From: Streptomyces galbus
Lineage (GTDB): Bacteria; Actinomycetota; Actinomycetes; Streptomycetales; Streptomycetaceae
Direction of reading: 5' to 3'
DNA length: 64,000 nt
Assembly: GCF_005280195.1 (NCBI RefSeq)
Contig: NZ_SZPR01000014.1
Span: 62,001 to 126,000 of the forward strand
In this document: piece after piece, positions 25,128 through 34,616 of the stretch
Position numbering within the stretch: the first letter of the stretch is position 1
Layout: every line of letters starts with the position of its first letter
Translations under genes and position numbers: made by a program
Notes under the pieces: model-generated
The model's input: the letters and a program-made list of their open reading frames with translations, nothing else
Database searches by the model: none
Told to the model about the DNA's origin: nothing

Positions 25128-25907
25128 TCAGATGCGGTCGACCAGGTCCGCGATCGAGTCCACGACCTGTGACGGGCGGTAGGGGAAGTTCTCGATCTGC
25201 CCGGCGCTGGTCAGACCGGTGAGCACGAGGAACGTCTGCATGCCCGCCTCCATGCCGGCCAGCACGTCGGTGTCCATGCGGTCGCCGATCATCGCGCTGG
25301 TCTCGGAGTGGGCGCCGATCGCGTTGAGCCCGGTGCGCATCATCAGCGGGTTGGGCTTGCCCGCGAAGTACGGCTGCTTGCCGGTCGCCTTGGTGATCAG
25401 CGCGGCGACGGCACCGGTCGCCGGGAGCGGGCCCTCGGTGGAGGGGCCCGTCTCGTCGGGGTTGGTGCAGATGAACCGGGCGCCGTCGTTGATCAGCCGC
25501 ACCGCCTTGGTCATCGCCTCGAACGAGTAGGTGCGGGTCTCCCCGAGCACCACGTAGTCCGGCTCGTGGTCGGTGAGGATGTAGCCGATGTCGTGCAGGG
25601 CGGTGGTCAGCCCCGCCTCGCCGATGACGTACGCCGACCCGCCGGGCCGCTGGTCGTCCAGGAACTTCGCGGTGGCCAGCGCCGACGTCCAGATGTTCTC
25701 GATCGGCACGTCCAGGCCCATGCGGCGCAGCCGGGCGTGCAGGTCGCGCGGGGTGTAGATCGAGTTGTTGGTGAGGACGAGGAAGGGCCGGCCGGACTCC
25801 TTCAGCTTCTTCAGGAAGGCGTCGGCGCCGGGGATCGGTACACCCTCGTGGATGAGCACACCGTCCATGTCGGTGAGCCACGATTCGATGGGCTTGCGGT
25901 CTGCCAT
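25128..25907 (-). CDS. HAD-superfamily (NagD-like, subfamily IIA) phosphatase
   Basis: A 259-residue phosphatase. Motif I is DMDGVL (D13, D15), motif II the LTNNS segment at about 45-49, motif III the AGKPNP Lys, and motif IV GDRMDTD. The long insertion between motifs II and III is the C2 cap of the NagD/AraL group, which acts on sugar phosphates and nucleotides. Specific substrate unknown. ATG 25907 begins the conserved region. Confidence 0.9.
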   Translation of the reverse strand: MADRKPIESWLTDMDGVLIHEGVPIPGADAFLKKLKESGRPFLVLTNNSIYTPRDLHARLRRMGLDVPIENIWTSALATAKFLDDQRPGGSAYVIGEAGLTTALHDIGYILTDHEPDYVVLGETRTYSFEAMTKAVRLINDGARFICTNPDETGPSTEGPLPATGAVAALITKATGKQPYFAGKPNPLMMRTGLNAIGAHSETSAMIGDRMDTDVLAGMEAGMQTFLVLTGLTSAGQIENFPYRPSQVVDSIADLVDRI

Positions 25908-25994
25908 GGTGCCGTCTCCTGACCTGCGCGGTGCTGCGTGGGCCCCAGCCTAGCGATCAGCCGTGAGCGGTCCCGGGGCGACCGGTCCCCGAGC

Positions 25995-26906
25995 TCAGCG
26001 CCGCCGGCGGGCCAGCAGCAGGGCCGTACCGGCCGCCAGCAGCACGGCCGCGGCCGCCGCGGCGAGGGGCGAGGCGAGGCCGGTGCGGGCCAGCTCGCCG
26101 GCCCGCTCGGTCAGGGAGAGGACGGCCCCGGGGGACGGGGAGCCGGACGGGGCGTCCGGCGCGGGGGTCGTGCCGGCGGCGGTCGCGGCCGCCGGGGTGG
26201 CACCGCCGGGGTCGGCGGCGGCCGGATCGGTGGGGGCCGGGTCGGTGGGGACCGGATCGGTGGGGACCGGATCGGTGGGGGCCGGGTCGCCCGCGACCGT
26301 GAAGCGGTAGTCGCCGGACTGGCCCACCCAGTCCCCGTCGTCGCCGTGCCGCTGCACCACGGCCGCGTTCGCGGTGACGTCGTCGGGCGCGGTGTCCGAG
26401 GTGAACGCGAGGCGGACCCGCACGGTGACGGTGGCGCGCGGTCCGACGGTGAAGCCCGGGAAGCCGTCGAAGGCGCCGACCAGCTCGTCCTCGTCGGTGC
26501 GCTGGAAGCGCACGGGGTGCGGGCGGCCGTCGGCGTAGAACTCCAGTTGCGGCTGGGACGGGCGCAGCGCGCGCCGGGTGTCGACCAGGACGACGACGGG
26601 GTGGACGCCGGCGCAGGTCCGGTCGGTGGTGTTGGCCAGGTCCAGGTACCAGGTGCCGTAGCCGCCGCCGGGTTCGTAGGCCGCGGGGCCGCCGCGCAGG
26701 CGGGTGGTGAGCGGGAAGTCCTCGGCGTCGGGGGCGTCGCACGAGGACGCGGCGGGCGTCGTCCGCACGGGGGCGGCGGCCGGGGCCGCGTGGGTGGGGG
26801 TGGCGGGGGCCGCGTGGGCGGGGGTGGCGGTGGGGGGGAACATGGTCGCGGCTAACGCGAGGCCGAGGGCGGTGGCGGGCGCGGGCGTGGTCGGTCGCAT
26901 GGTCAT
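25995..26906 (-). CDS. LAxTG-anchored surface protein
   Basis: A 303-residue exported protein. It has a signal peptide (to about residue 32), an Ala/Thr/Pro linker, a beta-rich domain with CDAPDAEDF and RTCAG cysteines, a repeat region of PTDP units (about 208-228), and a sorting tail: LARTG, hydrophobic segment, RRRR. LAxTG is the motif used by class E sortases in high-GC actinobacteria. Start ATG 26906; an in-frame ATG 6 bp later is equally possible. The ligand of the surface domain is unknown. Confidence 0.83.
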   Translation of the reverse strand: MTMRPTTPAPATALGLALAATMFPPTATPAHAAPATPTHAAPAAAPVRTTPAASSCDAPDAEDFPLTTRLRGGPAAYEPGGGYGTWYLDLANTTDRTCAGVHPVVVLVDTRRALRPSQPQLEFYADGRPHPVRFQRTDEDELVGAFDGFPGFTVGPRATVTVRVRLAFTSDTAPDDVTANAAVVQRHGDDGDWVGQSGDYRFTVAGDPAPTDPVPTDPVPTDPAPTDPAAADPGGATPAAATAAGTTPAPDAPSGSPSPGAVLSLTERAGELARTGLASPLAAAAAAVLLAAGTALLLARRRR

Positions 26907-27199
26907 GTGAGCCTGCCGGACGGGCGGCGGGCACCGGGGGCGCCGCTCCGGGCGGGACACGGAGTCCGCCCGTTCAGCTCATATGACTGGTATGACCGGC
27001 ACCCGGAGGAGATGCGCGGGAGCATCCCGGGCTCGCTCACCGTGCACCGGATCGGTGATCATGGGTAGACGGGTACGCGGAACGCAGGCACGGCGCAGAC
27101 GGACGCCGCCACGGACGCCGCCCACGGACGACGTCCACGGACGACGGATCGCGCACGCCGGACGACGACGCACACACGCATGACGGATATGGGGTCACG
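26907..27199. other. Divergent intergenic region, 293 bp
   Basis: The gap lies between the LAxTG protein gene and NAD synthase. It contains a GCGGGAGCATCCCGGGC hairpin near 27015-27031 and a run of imperfect CGGACG repeats (27100-27170). A GGATATGGGG stretch precedes GTG 27200. No gene was found. Confidence 0.45.
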
Positions 27200-29242
27200 G
27201 TGAACTTCTGGTCGCTCTATCAGCACGGATTCGCGCGCATCGCCGCGTGCACCGGCCACGCCGCCATCGCCGACCCGCCCGCCAACGCGGAGGCGGTGCT
27301 GCGACTGGGCCGCCGGTGCGCCGAGGAGGGGGTCGCCGTCGCGCTCTTCCCGGAGCTGTGCCTGACCGGCTACTCGATCGAGGACCTGCTCCTGCAGGAC
27401 ACGGTGCTCGACGAGGTCGAGCAGGCCCTGCGCACCGTGGTGGAGGGGTCGGCGGACCTGCTGCCGGTGCTCGTCGTCGGGGCGCCGCTGCGCCACCGCA
27501 ACCGGGTTTACAACTGCGCGGTCGTCGTGCACCGCGGCCGCATCCTCGGCGTCACCCCCAAGTCGTACCTGCCGAACTACCGCGAGTTCTACGAGGCCCG
27601 GCAGCTCGCCTCCGGCGAGGACGAGCGCGGCGGCACGATCCGCGTCGGCGGCGAGAGCGTGCCGTTCGGACCCGACCTGCTGTTCGCCGCCGAGGACGTG
27701 CCGGGCCTGGTGCTGCACGTGGAGATCTGCGAGGACATGTGGGTGCCGGTGCCGCCGAGCGCCGAGGCCGCGCTGGCCGGCGCGACCGTGCTCGCCAACC
27801 TCTCGGGCAGCCCCATCACCGTCGGCCGCGCCGAGGACCGCAAGATGCTCTGCCGCTCGGCGTCCTCGCGCTGCCTGGCCGCGTACGTCTACGCGGCGGC
27901 CGGCCTCGGCGAATCGACCACCGACCTGTCCTGGGACGGGCAGACGATGATCTACGAGAACGGCGTCCTGCTGGCCGAGACGGACCGTTTCCCGCAGGAC
28001 GAGCAGTACGCGGTCGCCGACGTCGACCTGGACCTGCTGCGCCAGGAGCGCGCCCGGATGGGCACCTTCGACCACAACCGGCGCACCCTCCGCGACCGCA
28101 CCGGCGACTACCGGCGGATCGAGTTCCGGCTCGACCCGCCCGCCGCCGACCTGGGCCTCAAGCGCCGCGTCGAGCGCTTCCCGTTCGTGCCCGCCGACGC
28201 CGCCCGCCTCGCCCAGGACTGCTACGAGGCGTACAACATCCAGGTCGCGGGACTGCAGCAGCGGCTCGCGGCGATCGGCAGCCCGAAGATCGTCATCGGG
28301 GTGTCGGGCGGTCTCGACTCCACGCACGCGCTGATCGTCGCCGCCCGCGCGATGGACCGCTCCGGGCGCCCGCGCAGCGACATCCTCGCCTTCACCCTGC
28401 CCGGCTTCGCCACCAGCGACCACACCAAGGGCAACGCGCACCGGCTGATGCGGGCGCTCGGCGTCACGGCGGCCGAGCTCGACATCACGCCGACGGCGCG
28501 GCTGATGCTCAAGGAGATGGGCCACCCCTTCGCCGAGGGCGAGCCCGTCTACGACGTCACCTTCGAGAACGTCCAGGCCGGCCTGCGCACCGACTACCTG
28601 TTCCGCCTCGCCAACCAGCGCGGCGGCATCGTGCTCGGCACCGGTGACCTCTCGGAGCTGGCGCTCGGCTGGTCCACGTACGGCGTCGGCGACCAGATGA
28701 GCCACTACAACGTCAACGCGGGCGTGCCCAAGACCCTCATGCAGCACCTGATCCGGTGGGTCGTCAGCAGCGGGCAGTTCGACGACGAGGAGACCGACGA
28801 GACGCTGACGGCGATCCTCGACACGGAAATCAGCCCCGAGCTGGTGCCGGGCGAGGAGCTGCAGTCCACCGAGTCGAAGATCGGCCCGTACGCGCTGAAC
28901 GACTTCACGCTCTTCCACGTGCTGCGCTACGGCTTCCGGCCGTCGAAGATCGCGTTCCTGGCCTGGCACGCCTGGCACGACCGGGAGGCCGGCGACTGGC
29001 CGACCAACTTCCCCGACGCCAAGCGGGTCGCCTACGACCTGCCGGAGATCCGGCACTGGCTCGAGGTGTTCTGCCACCGCTTCTTCGGCTTCGCCCAGTT
29101 CAAGCGCTCGGCCATGCCGAACGGGCCGAAGGTCGCGGCGGGCGGCTCCCTGTCGCCGCGCGGCGACTGGCGCGCGCCGTCCGACAGCACGGCGGATGCG
29201 TGGCTGCGGGACCTGGCTCGGTGGGAGTGGCCGGAGGGGTAG
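27200..29242 (+). CDS. nadE: Glutamine-dependent NAD+ synthase
   Basis: A 680-residue two-domain enzyme making NAD+ from deamido-NAD+, ATP and glutamine. The N-terminal nitrilase-type glutaminase domain shows E52 (FPELCLTGY), the Lys of TPKSYLPNY and the Cys of VEICEDMW. The C-terminal synthetase has the ATP-pyrophosphatase P-loop VSGGLDST and downstream [16 protein letters not shown]. The length is standard for the actinobacterial form. Start GTG 27200; the conserved start [10 protein letters not shown] follows directly. Confidence 0.97.
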   Translation: MNFWSLYQHGFARIAACTGHAAIADPPANAEAVLRLGRRCAEEGVAVALFPELCLTGYSIEDLLLQDTVLDEVEQALRTVVEGSADLLPVLVVGAPLRHRNRVYNCAVVVHRGRILGVTPKSYLPNYREFYEARQLASGEDERGGTIRVGGESVPFGPDLLFAAEDVPGLVLHVEICEDMWVPVPPSAEAALAGATVLANLSGSPITVGRAEDRKMLCRSASSRCLAAYVYAAAGLGESTTDLSWDGQTMIYENGVLLAETDRFPQDEQYAVADVDLDLLRQERARMGTFDHNRRTLRDRTGDYRRIEFRLDPPAADLGLKRRVERFPFVPADAARLAQDCYEAYNIQVAGLQQRLAAIGSPKIVIGVSGGLDSTHALIVAARAMDRSGRPRSDILAFTLPGFATSDHTKGNAHRLMRALGVTAAELDITPTARLMLKEMGHPFAEGEPVYDVTFENVQAGLRTDYLFRLANQRGGIVLGTGDLSELALGWSTYGVGDQMSHYNVNAGVPKTLMQHLIRWVVSSGQFDDEETDETLTAILDTEISPELVPGEELQSTESKIGPYALNDFTLFHVLRYGFRPSKIAFLAWHAWHDREAGDWPTNFPDAKRVAYDLPEIRHWLEVFCHRFFGFAQFKRSAMPNGPKVAAGGSLSPRGDWRAPSDSTADAWLRDLARWEWPEG

Positions 29243-29328
29243 CCCTCCGGGCGGGGCGGGCAGCCCTCCGGGCGGGTCGGGGGGCGTTGGGGTTGCTCTG
29301 TGGTGGCCGGGTGCGGGTTGTCCGTGGC

Positions 29329-29379
29329 TGGTCGCGCAGTTCCCCGCGCCCCTTTGGTCGGCACAGTGGGCCGGGGTTT
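29329..29379 (+). repeat. Intergenic repeat, copy A
   Basis: About 51 bp beginning TGGTCGCGCAGTTCCCC and ending GGCCGGGGTTT. It is nearly the same as copy B at 29418 and shares its core with an inverted copy near 51028. Such GCGCAGTTCCCCGCGCCCC elements recur between convergent genes in Streptomyces; their role is not known to me. Confidence 0.75.
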
Positions 29380-29417
29380 CGAGGTCGGCGGCGTTGGGCT
29401 CGCTGTGCGGCCATGGG

Positions 29418-29468
29418 TGGTCGCGCAGTTCCCCGCGCCCCTTGGGTGGGCACAGGGGGCCGGGGTTT
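29418..29468 (+). repeat. Intergenic repeat, copy B
   Basis: Second copy of the element at 29329, 89 bp downstream in direct orientation with only a few substitutions. Both lie between the convergent NAD synthase and ROK regulator genes. Confidence 0.75.
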
Positions 29469-29476
29469 TGTGGTGG

Positions 29477-30604
29477 TCAGCCGTTCGGGTGGCCGAAGAT
29501 CGGGGCCAGGAGGAGTTGGGCGGCGCCGTGGGCGACCCCGCGGGCTCCGGCCGGGGCCAGGGTGACCGGGACGGCGCCGTCCGGGGCGCCCTCGCGGCGG
29601 GCGCGGGCGTCCAGCACGGCGGCGACCCCGCGGACGAACACCTCGGGCGCGCGGGCCACCGTACGGCCGCCGAGGAGCACCCGGTCGATGTCCAGCAGGG
29701 CGGCGAGGTTGGCCGCGCCGACGCCCAGGACGCGGGCGGCGCCGGGCAGGTCGCCGTGGTCGAGGGCGGCGAGGCACAGGGCTTCGAGGCAGCCCCGGTT
29801 GCCGCAGGGGCAGGGCGGCCCGTCGAGCTGGACGACCTGGTGGCCGAACTCGCCGGCGCCGGTGCGGGCCCCGCGGTGCACCGTTCCGCCGAGCACCAGC
29901 CCGGCGCCCAGGCCGGTGGCGAGGTGGACGTAGACGAAGGACCCGCGCTCGCCGCCGACCGCGAGGCCGAGCGCGGCGGCGTTGGTGTCCTTGTCGACGA
30001 CGACCGGCACCCCGAGCCGCCGCGCGAGCGCGTCCCGCAGCGGGAAGCCGTCCCACTCGGGGAAGCCGGTGACCCGGTGCAGGACTCCCCGGTCGTGGTC
30101 GAGGGGGCCGGGGAGGGCGACACCGACGCCGAGGAGCGTCCGCACCTCGCTCAGCCGACCGCTCTCCGTCCCGTCGGCGACCAGCCGGCCCGTCTCGCGG
30201 ACCACCGCCTCGACCACCGCGTCCGCCCCCGCGCCCAGGTCCACCGGGACGCGCCGCTCCCCCGTCACCGTGCCGTCGAGGTCGACGAGGACGGCCCGCA
30301 GCTCGTCGCGGTCGAGGTGCACGCCGATCGCGTGCCCCGCGTCCGGCACCAGCCGCAGCACCGTGCGCGGCTTGCCGCCGGTCGAGGCGCGGCGGCCCGC
30401 CTCCGTGGCCAGTCCCTCCGCCCGCAGCCGCGCGGTGATCTTGCTGACGGCCTGCGGGGTGAGCCCGGTGCGCTCGGCCAGCTCCAGCCGGCTGATCCCG
30501 TCCGCGCCGGCCGTCCGCAGCAGGTCGAGCACCAGCGCGGTGTTGTGGCTGCGCAAGGACGGCAGGTTGGCGCCGCCCGGGGCTGCTGCGTTCGTCCTGT
30601 ACAC
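29477..30604 (-). CDS. ROK-family transcriptional regulator
   Basis: A 375-residue repressor/sugar-kinase-like protein. A winged helix (about 15-72, LELAERTGLTPQAVSKITARL) precedes the ROK domain with the zinc motif CPCGNRGCLEA and the GAGEFGH signature. Sugar or sugar-phosphate binding is typical. It starts at GTG 30604, divergent from a Gfo/Idh/MocA dehydrogenase gene, with a palindrome between the two that is a natural operator. Confidence 0.92.
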   Translation of the reverse strand: MYRTNAAAPGGANLPSLRSHNTALVLDLLRTAGADGISRLELAERTGLTPQAVSKITARLRAEGLATEAGRRASTGGKPRTVLRLVPDAGHAIGVHLDRDELRAVLVDLDGTVTGERRVPVDLGAGADAVVEAVVRETGRLVADGTESGRLSEVRTLLGVGVALPGPLDHDRGVLHRVTGFPEWDGFPLRDALARRLGVPVVVDKDTNAAALGLAVGGERGSFVYVHLATGLGAGLVLGGTVHRGARTGAGEFGHQVVQLDGPPCPCGNRGCLEALCLAALDHGDLPGAARVLGVGAANLAALLDIDRVLLGGRTVARAPEVFVRGVAAVLDARARREGAPDGAVPVTLAPAGARGVAHGAAQLLLAPIFGHPNG

Positions 30605-30629
30605 GCTCCCATTGTCCCCACCGCTTGCA

Positions 30630-30652
30630 CTTTGGCAACAGCGTTGCGAAAG
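30630..30652. promoter_or_regulatory. Inverted repeat between ROK and dehydrogenase genes
   Basis: Arms CTTTGGCAAC (30630-30639) and GTTGCGAAAG (30643-30652) are inverted repeats with one mismatch and a 3-bp spacer. TTGCAC at 30625-30630 with a 17-bp gap to GAAAGT (30648-30653) could be a promoter for the dehydrogenase gene, so bound repressor would cover it. Confidence 0.65.
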
Positions 30653-30660
30653 TAGGGGGC

Positions 30661-31734
30661 ATGAGTGCTGCTGCTACCCCCCTCCGCGTGGGCTTGATCG
30701 GCTACGGCCTCGCGGGCTCCGTCTTCCACGCCCCGCTGATCGCCGCGACCGACGGCCTGGTCCTGGACACGGTGGTCACCTCGAACCCGGAGCGCCAGGA
30801 GCAGGCCCGCTCCGCGTACCCGGACGTGCGCGTGGCCGAGACCGCCGAGGACCTGCTGGACCGCGCCGACGACCTCGACCTGGTCGTCGTGGCGTCGCCG
30901 AACAAGACGCACGTGCCGCTCGCCACCGCCGCCCTGAAGGCCGGTCTGCCGGTGGTCGTGGACAAGCCCGTCGCCGGTACCGCGGCCGAGGCCCGTGCGC
31001 TGGCCGCCCTCGCCGAGGAGCGCGGACTGCTGCTGTCGGTGTTCCAGAACCGCCGCTGGGACAACGACTTCCTCACCCTGCGCTCCCTCCTCGCGGACGG
31101 CGCGCTGGGCGACGTGTGGCGCTTCGAGTCCCGCTTCGAGCGGTGGCGGCCACAGCTGAAGGGGGGCTGGCGGGAGTCCGGCGACCCGGCCGAGATCGGC
31201 GGTCTGCTGTACGACCTCGGCAGCCACGTCGTCGACCAGGCGCTGGTGCTGTTCGGCCCGGTGGTGTCGGTGTACGCCGAGTCGGACGTGCGCCGGCCGG
31301 GCGCGGAGGCCGACGACGACACGTTCCTCGCGCTCACGCACGCGAACGGCGTCCGCTCCCACCTCTACGTCTCCGCCACGACCGCCCAGCTCGGCCCGCG
31401 CCTGCGGGTCCTCGGCTCGACGGCCGGCTACGTGAAGTACGGCCTCGACCCGCAGGAGGCGGCCCTGCGCGAGGGCCTGCGCCCGGGTCCCGGCTGGGGC
31501 GAGGAGCCCGAGGACCTGTGGGGCCGCGTCGGCTCCGGCGAGTCCCCGGCGACCGGCGGCGGACGCCCCGTCCGCACCCTCCCCGGCGCCTACCCGGCCT
31601 ACTACGCCGCGGTGGCCGGGGCCCTGCGCGACGGCGGCCCCAACCCGGTGACCGCCCTGGAGGCGGCCGCCGCCCTCGACGTCCTTGAGGCGGCCCGGCG
31701 TTCGGCGCGCGACGGAGTGGCGGTGGCGCTGTGA
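30661..31734 (+). CDS. Gfo/Idh/MocA-family oxidoreductase
   Basis: A 357-residue NAD(P)-dependent dehydrogenase. The Rossmann motif is GLIGYGLAGSVFHAP near the start and the conserved VVDKPVA (EKP-type) lies around residue 101-107. The C-terminal domain contains DLGSHVVDQAL. Members act on sugars, inositols or related polyols. It is followed by a UPF0303 gene with a GTGA overlap and preceded by the ROK operator, so a sugar-responsive unit is likely. Confidence 0.92.
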   Translation: MSAAATPLRVGLIGYGLAGSVFHAPLIAATDGLVLDTVVTSNPERQEQARSAYPDVRVAETAEDLLDRADDLDLVVVASPNKTHVPLATAALKAGLPVVVDKPVAGTAAEARALAALAEERGLLLSVFQNRRWDNDFLTLRSLLADGALGDVWRFESRFERWRPQLKGGWRESGDPAEIGGLLYDLGSHVVDQALVLFGPVVSVYAESDVRRPGAEADDDTFLALTHANGVRSHLYVSATTAQLGPRLRVLGSTAGYVKYGLDPQEAALREGLRPGPGWGEEPEDLWGRVGSGESPATGGGRPVRTLPGAYPAYYAAVAGALRDGGPNPVTALEAAAALDVLEAARRSARDGVAVAL

Positions 31735-32279
31735 CGAACGGCCCGCAGACCACCCCGCAGTCAGTTCCGCAGACCGCTCCGGAGGCCACCCCTCGGTCCG
31801 CCCCGGAGACGGACGCCACCCCGACCCTCGAAGAGCTGCAGGCGCAGGAACGGCGCCTGGTCTTCCGCCGGTTCACCCACGAGGACGCCTGGGCGCTGGG
31901 CGGCCTGCTGGTCGGGCTGGCCCGTGAGCGCCGGGCGCCGGTGGCCATCGACATCCACCGGGCGGGCCAGCAGCTCTTCCACGCGGCCCTGCCCGGCTCC
32001 ACGCCGGACAACGACGCCTGGATCGCGCGCAAGCGCCGGGTCGTGGAGCGGTACGGCGAGTCGTCGTACCTGGTGGGCTCCCGGTTCCGGGCGAAGGGCA
32101 CGACGTTCGAGGCGTCCTCCCGGCTGGACCCCGACACCTACGCGGCGCACGGCGGTTCGTTCCCGATCACCGTGGAGGGCGTCGGCGTGATCGGCGCGGT
32201 GACGGTGTCGGGCCTGCCGCAACTCCAGGACCACCGCCTGGTGGTGGAGGCCCTGGAGGAGTTCCTGGCCGGGCACTGA
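31731..32279 (+). CDS. UPF0303 / heme-degrading-domain (HbpS-like) protein
   Basis: A 182-residue protein. The first 35 residues are disordered (Thr/Pro/Ala), followed by the UPF0303 domain with APVAIDIHRAGQQLFHAALPG and DNDAWIARKRRVV. The fold is that of HbpS/GlcG, small proteins linked to heme binding or sugar-acid metabolism. GTG 31731 overlaps the dehydrogenase stop, so the two are co-translated. Confidence 0.87.
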   Translation: MTNGPQTTPQSVPQTAPEATPRSAPETDATPTLEELQAQERRLVFRRFTHEDAWALGGLLVGLARERRAPVAIDIHRAGQQLFHAALPGSTPDNDAWIARKRRVVERYGESSYLVGSRFRAKGTTFEASSRLDPDTYAAHGGSFPITVEGVGVIGAVTVSGLPQLQDHRLVVEALEEFLAGH

Positions 32280-32298
32280 GCGGGCCCGGCCGGCCGGC

Positions 32299-33156
32299 TC
32301 AGGCGTCCTTCAGTTCCTGCCGCTGCCGCCCGAGCCCGGGGATCTCCAGTTCCACCACGTCCCCGGCCCGCAGGAACGGCTTCGGCTCGGGCCGGCCGAG
32401 GGCGACCCCGGCGGGCGTACCCGTGTTGATCACGTCACCCGGGTACAGCGTCATGAACTGGCTGACGTACCGCACCACTTCACCCACCGGGAAGATCTGC
32501 TCGGCCGTCGTCCCGTCCTGCTTCAGCTCTCCGTTGACCCAGAGCCTGAGCGACAGCGCCTGCGGGTCGGGCACCTCGTCGGCGGTCACCAGCCAGGGGC
32601 CGAGCGGGTTGAAGGTCTCGCAGTTCTTGCCCTTGTCCCAGGTGCCGCCGCGCTCGATCTGGAACTCCCGCTCGGACACGTCGTGCGCGACGGCGTACCC
32701 GGCGACGTGCGCCAGCGCCTCCTCGGCCGACCCCAGGTAGCGGGCCGTCCGCCCGACCACGACCGCCAGCTCCACCTCCCAGTCGGTCTTGGTGGACCCG
32801 CGCGGCACGAGGACGGTGTCGTACGGCCCGACCACCGTGTCCGGCGCCTTGAAGAAGATCACCGGCTCGGCGGGCGGCTCGGCGCCCGTCTCCCGGGCGT
32901 GGTCGTGGTAGTTCAGCCCGATGCACACGATCTTGCCGATCCGTGCGAGCGGCGGTCCGACGCGCAGCCCGGTGTCGTCCAGCGCGGGGAGGTCGCCCGC
33001 CGCGGCCGCCGCCCGCACGCGGCCGAGGGCCGCCTCGTCGGCGAGCAGTGCACCGTCGATGTCGTCCACCACGCCGGACAGGTCGCGCAGGACCCCGTCG
33101 GCGTCGAGCAACGCGGGTCGTTCCGCTCCCGCCGTACCGACTCGCAGCAGCTTCAT
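32299..33156 (-). CDS. Fumarylacetoacetate hydrolase family protein
   Basis: A 285-residue enzyme of the FAH superfamily. Metal and catalytic segments are CIGLNYHDHARETG, IFFKAPDTVVGP, the ligand region DWEVELAVVVG, and DVSEREFQ; the C-terminus has INTGTPAGVALG. Members hydrolyse or isomerise beta-diketo acids, often in aromatic catabolism. ATG 33156 is chosen; a GTG two codons earlier is also possible. No neighbouring catabolic genes fix the pathway. Confidence 0.92.
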   Translation of the reverse strand: MKLLRVGTAGAERPALLDADGVLRDLSGVVDDIDGALLADEAALGRVRAAAAAGDLPALDDTGLRVGPPLARIGKIVCIGLNYHDHARETGAEPPAEPVIFFKAPDTVVGPYDTVLVPRGSTKTDWEVELAVVVGRTARYLGSAEEALAHVAGYAVAHDVSEREFQIERGGTWDKGKNCETFNPLGPWLVTADEVPDPQALSLRLWVNGELKQDGTTAEQIFPVGEVVRYVSQFMTLYPGDVINTGTPAGVALGRPEPKPFLRAGDVVELEIPGLGRQRQELKDA

Positions 33157-33347
33157 GGTCACCGTCTTTCTCGATCACGGGCGTCCGCCCGACGCGGTGC
33201 GACCGGAGTGCGGCCGGCGCAGCCGTCGGAGGACTGGTCGATCCTCCAAGGCGGGCGTCCACTCTGCAATACCCGGTTCACGTACTGGACCGCAGGGCCG
33301 GGGCCGGGCGTCGGTGACCGGCCCACCGGCGCCCGGTGTCCGGCCGG

Positions 33348-34106
33348 TCAGCGGTACAGCACCGCCCGTTCCACCGCGCTCCACGTCGTGCTGGTCACCA
33401 CGTACAGCGCGGCGGCCAGCGGGACCACCGCCACGGTGACCAGCGTGAGGAACGGCAGGAACGGCGCGACGCGCTGCACGGCGCCGAGCCCGGGCACCTG
33501 CCCGGCCGCGTCGGGCAGCGCGGGGCTCCCGGTGGCCGACGGGCTTCCGGCGGCGGCGGTCGGCGCGGCGGCCGTCGCCCGCTTCGTACGGACGTAGCCG
33601 AAGCCGGCGACCACCGCCATGACCGCGAACAGCCCGGCGTACACCAGCCCCGCCGTGCCGAACGCCCCGCCGTGGGCGAGCGCGTCGGCCCAGCGGTCGC
33701 CGAGGGGCGCGGTGAGCAGCCGGTGGGTGAGCAGGGAGTTGGTCTGGCCGCCCACGGTCGTGCTGGAGAACAGGTGGTAGAGGAGGAAGAACGCGGGGAG
33801 CTGGAGCAGGCCGGGCAGGCAGCCCGACAGCGGCGACACCTGCTCGCGGGCGTGCAGGTCGAGCACGGCCCGCTGGAGCTTCTCCGGGTCCCTGGCATGC
33901 CGCTCGCGCAACTCGGCGACCTGCGGCTGGAGCGCCGCCCGCGCCTTCTGCCCGCGCGCCGCCGCCCGGGACAGGGGGTGGACGAGGAGCCGTACGAGTG
34001 CGGTGAACAGGACGATCGCGGCGGCCGCGGCGGACGCGTGGAACAGGGGCTGGAGCAGGTCGGCGAGCTGCTCGACCAGGGTCGCGAAGACTGCGAGGAC
34101 GGACAT
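33348..34106 (-). CDS. YidC/Oxa1-type membrane insertase homologue
   Basis: A 252-residue membrane protein with about five hydrophobic segments. It has the family's positively charged groove residue (VRLLVHPLSR, about R39) and the LQLPAFFLLYHLFSS signature. It lacks the large N-terminal domain, as in Gram-positive YidC. The gene is not next to rnpA/jag, so this is probably an accessory copy. A DUF6412 gene lies directly upstream on the same strand and GGAGGG precedes ATG 34106. Confidence 0.88.
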   Translation of the reverse strand: MSVLAVFATLVEQLADLLQPLFHASAAAAAIVLFTALVRLLVHPLSRAAARGQKARAALQPQVAELRERHARDPEKLQRAVLDLHAREQVSPLSGCLPGLLQLPAFFLLYHLFSSTTVGGQTNSLLTHRLLTAPLGDRWADALAHGGAFGTAGLVYAGLFAVMAVVAGFGYVRTKRATAAAPTAAAGSPSATGSPALPDAAGQVPGLGAVQRVAPFLPFLTLVTVAVVPLAAALYVVTSTTWSAVERAVLYR

Positions 34107-34198
34107 GGGTGCGGAACCCTCCGGGGGTCTCGTCGTGCCGGAAGCGGTGAGGACGGCATGACGGACGACCCGCGCGGGTCACGGAACCGCGACGCTGA

Positions 34199-34546
34199 TC
34201 AGCGATGCTGCTGTGAGCGACCTATGAGTGACACCTGCGCGACGGTCGTCCGCAGGAGGTGCCCTGGCGCTCTCGGCCGGGAGCGGCCGCGGGCGTCCGG
34301 GTCGCGCTGGGGCAGGAACGCCGTGCGGCGGTCACGGTCCCGGATGGCGGTGCGCACCCGGGTGGGCGGCACGGCGGGCGCGCAGCGCGCGACGACGAGG
34401 GAGCAGACGGCGAGCGCGGAGGAGGCGGCGGCGGTCGCGGCGAGCGCGACGGTCGCGGAGAGGCTGCCGGCGTCGAGGACGGCGACGAGCAGCACGAAGA
34501 GGACCAGGCAGGCACCGAGGCGCCCGGCAGCACGGCTGCGGACCAT
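34199..34546 (-). CDS. DUF6412-type small membrane protein
   Basis: A 115-residue protein with two hydrophobic segments (about 10-28 and 32-54) and a basic, Arg-rich C-terminal half. It fits the DUF6412 proteins that accompany accessory YidC genes in Streptomyces. It ends about 90 bp before the YidC-like start and is probably co-transcribed with it. Function unknown. Confidence 0.72.
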   Translation of the reverse strand: MVRSRAAGRLGACLVLFVLLVAVLDAGSLSATVALAATAAASSALAVCSLVVARCAPAVPPTRVRTAIRDRDRRTAFLPQRDPDARGRSRPRAPGHLLRTTVAQVSLIGRSQQHR

Positions 34547-34616
34547 CGCTTTCCCCCCTCCCCCCTGTCCCGCTCTCCCGTTCCTGCGGTCCCGCTTCCG
34601 TCGCGGGACCGGCCGC

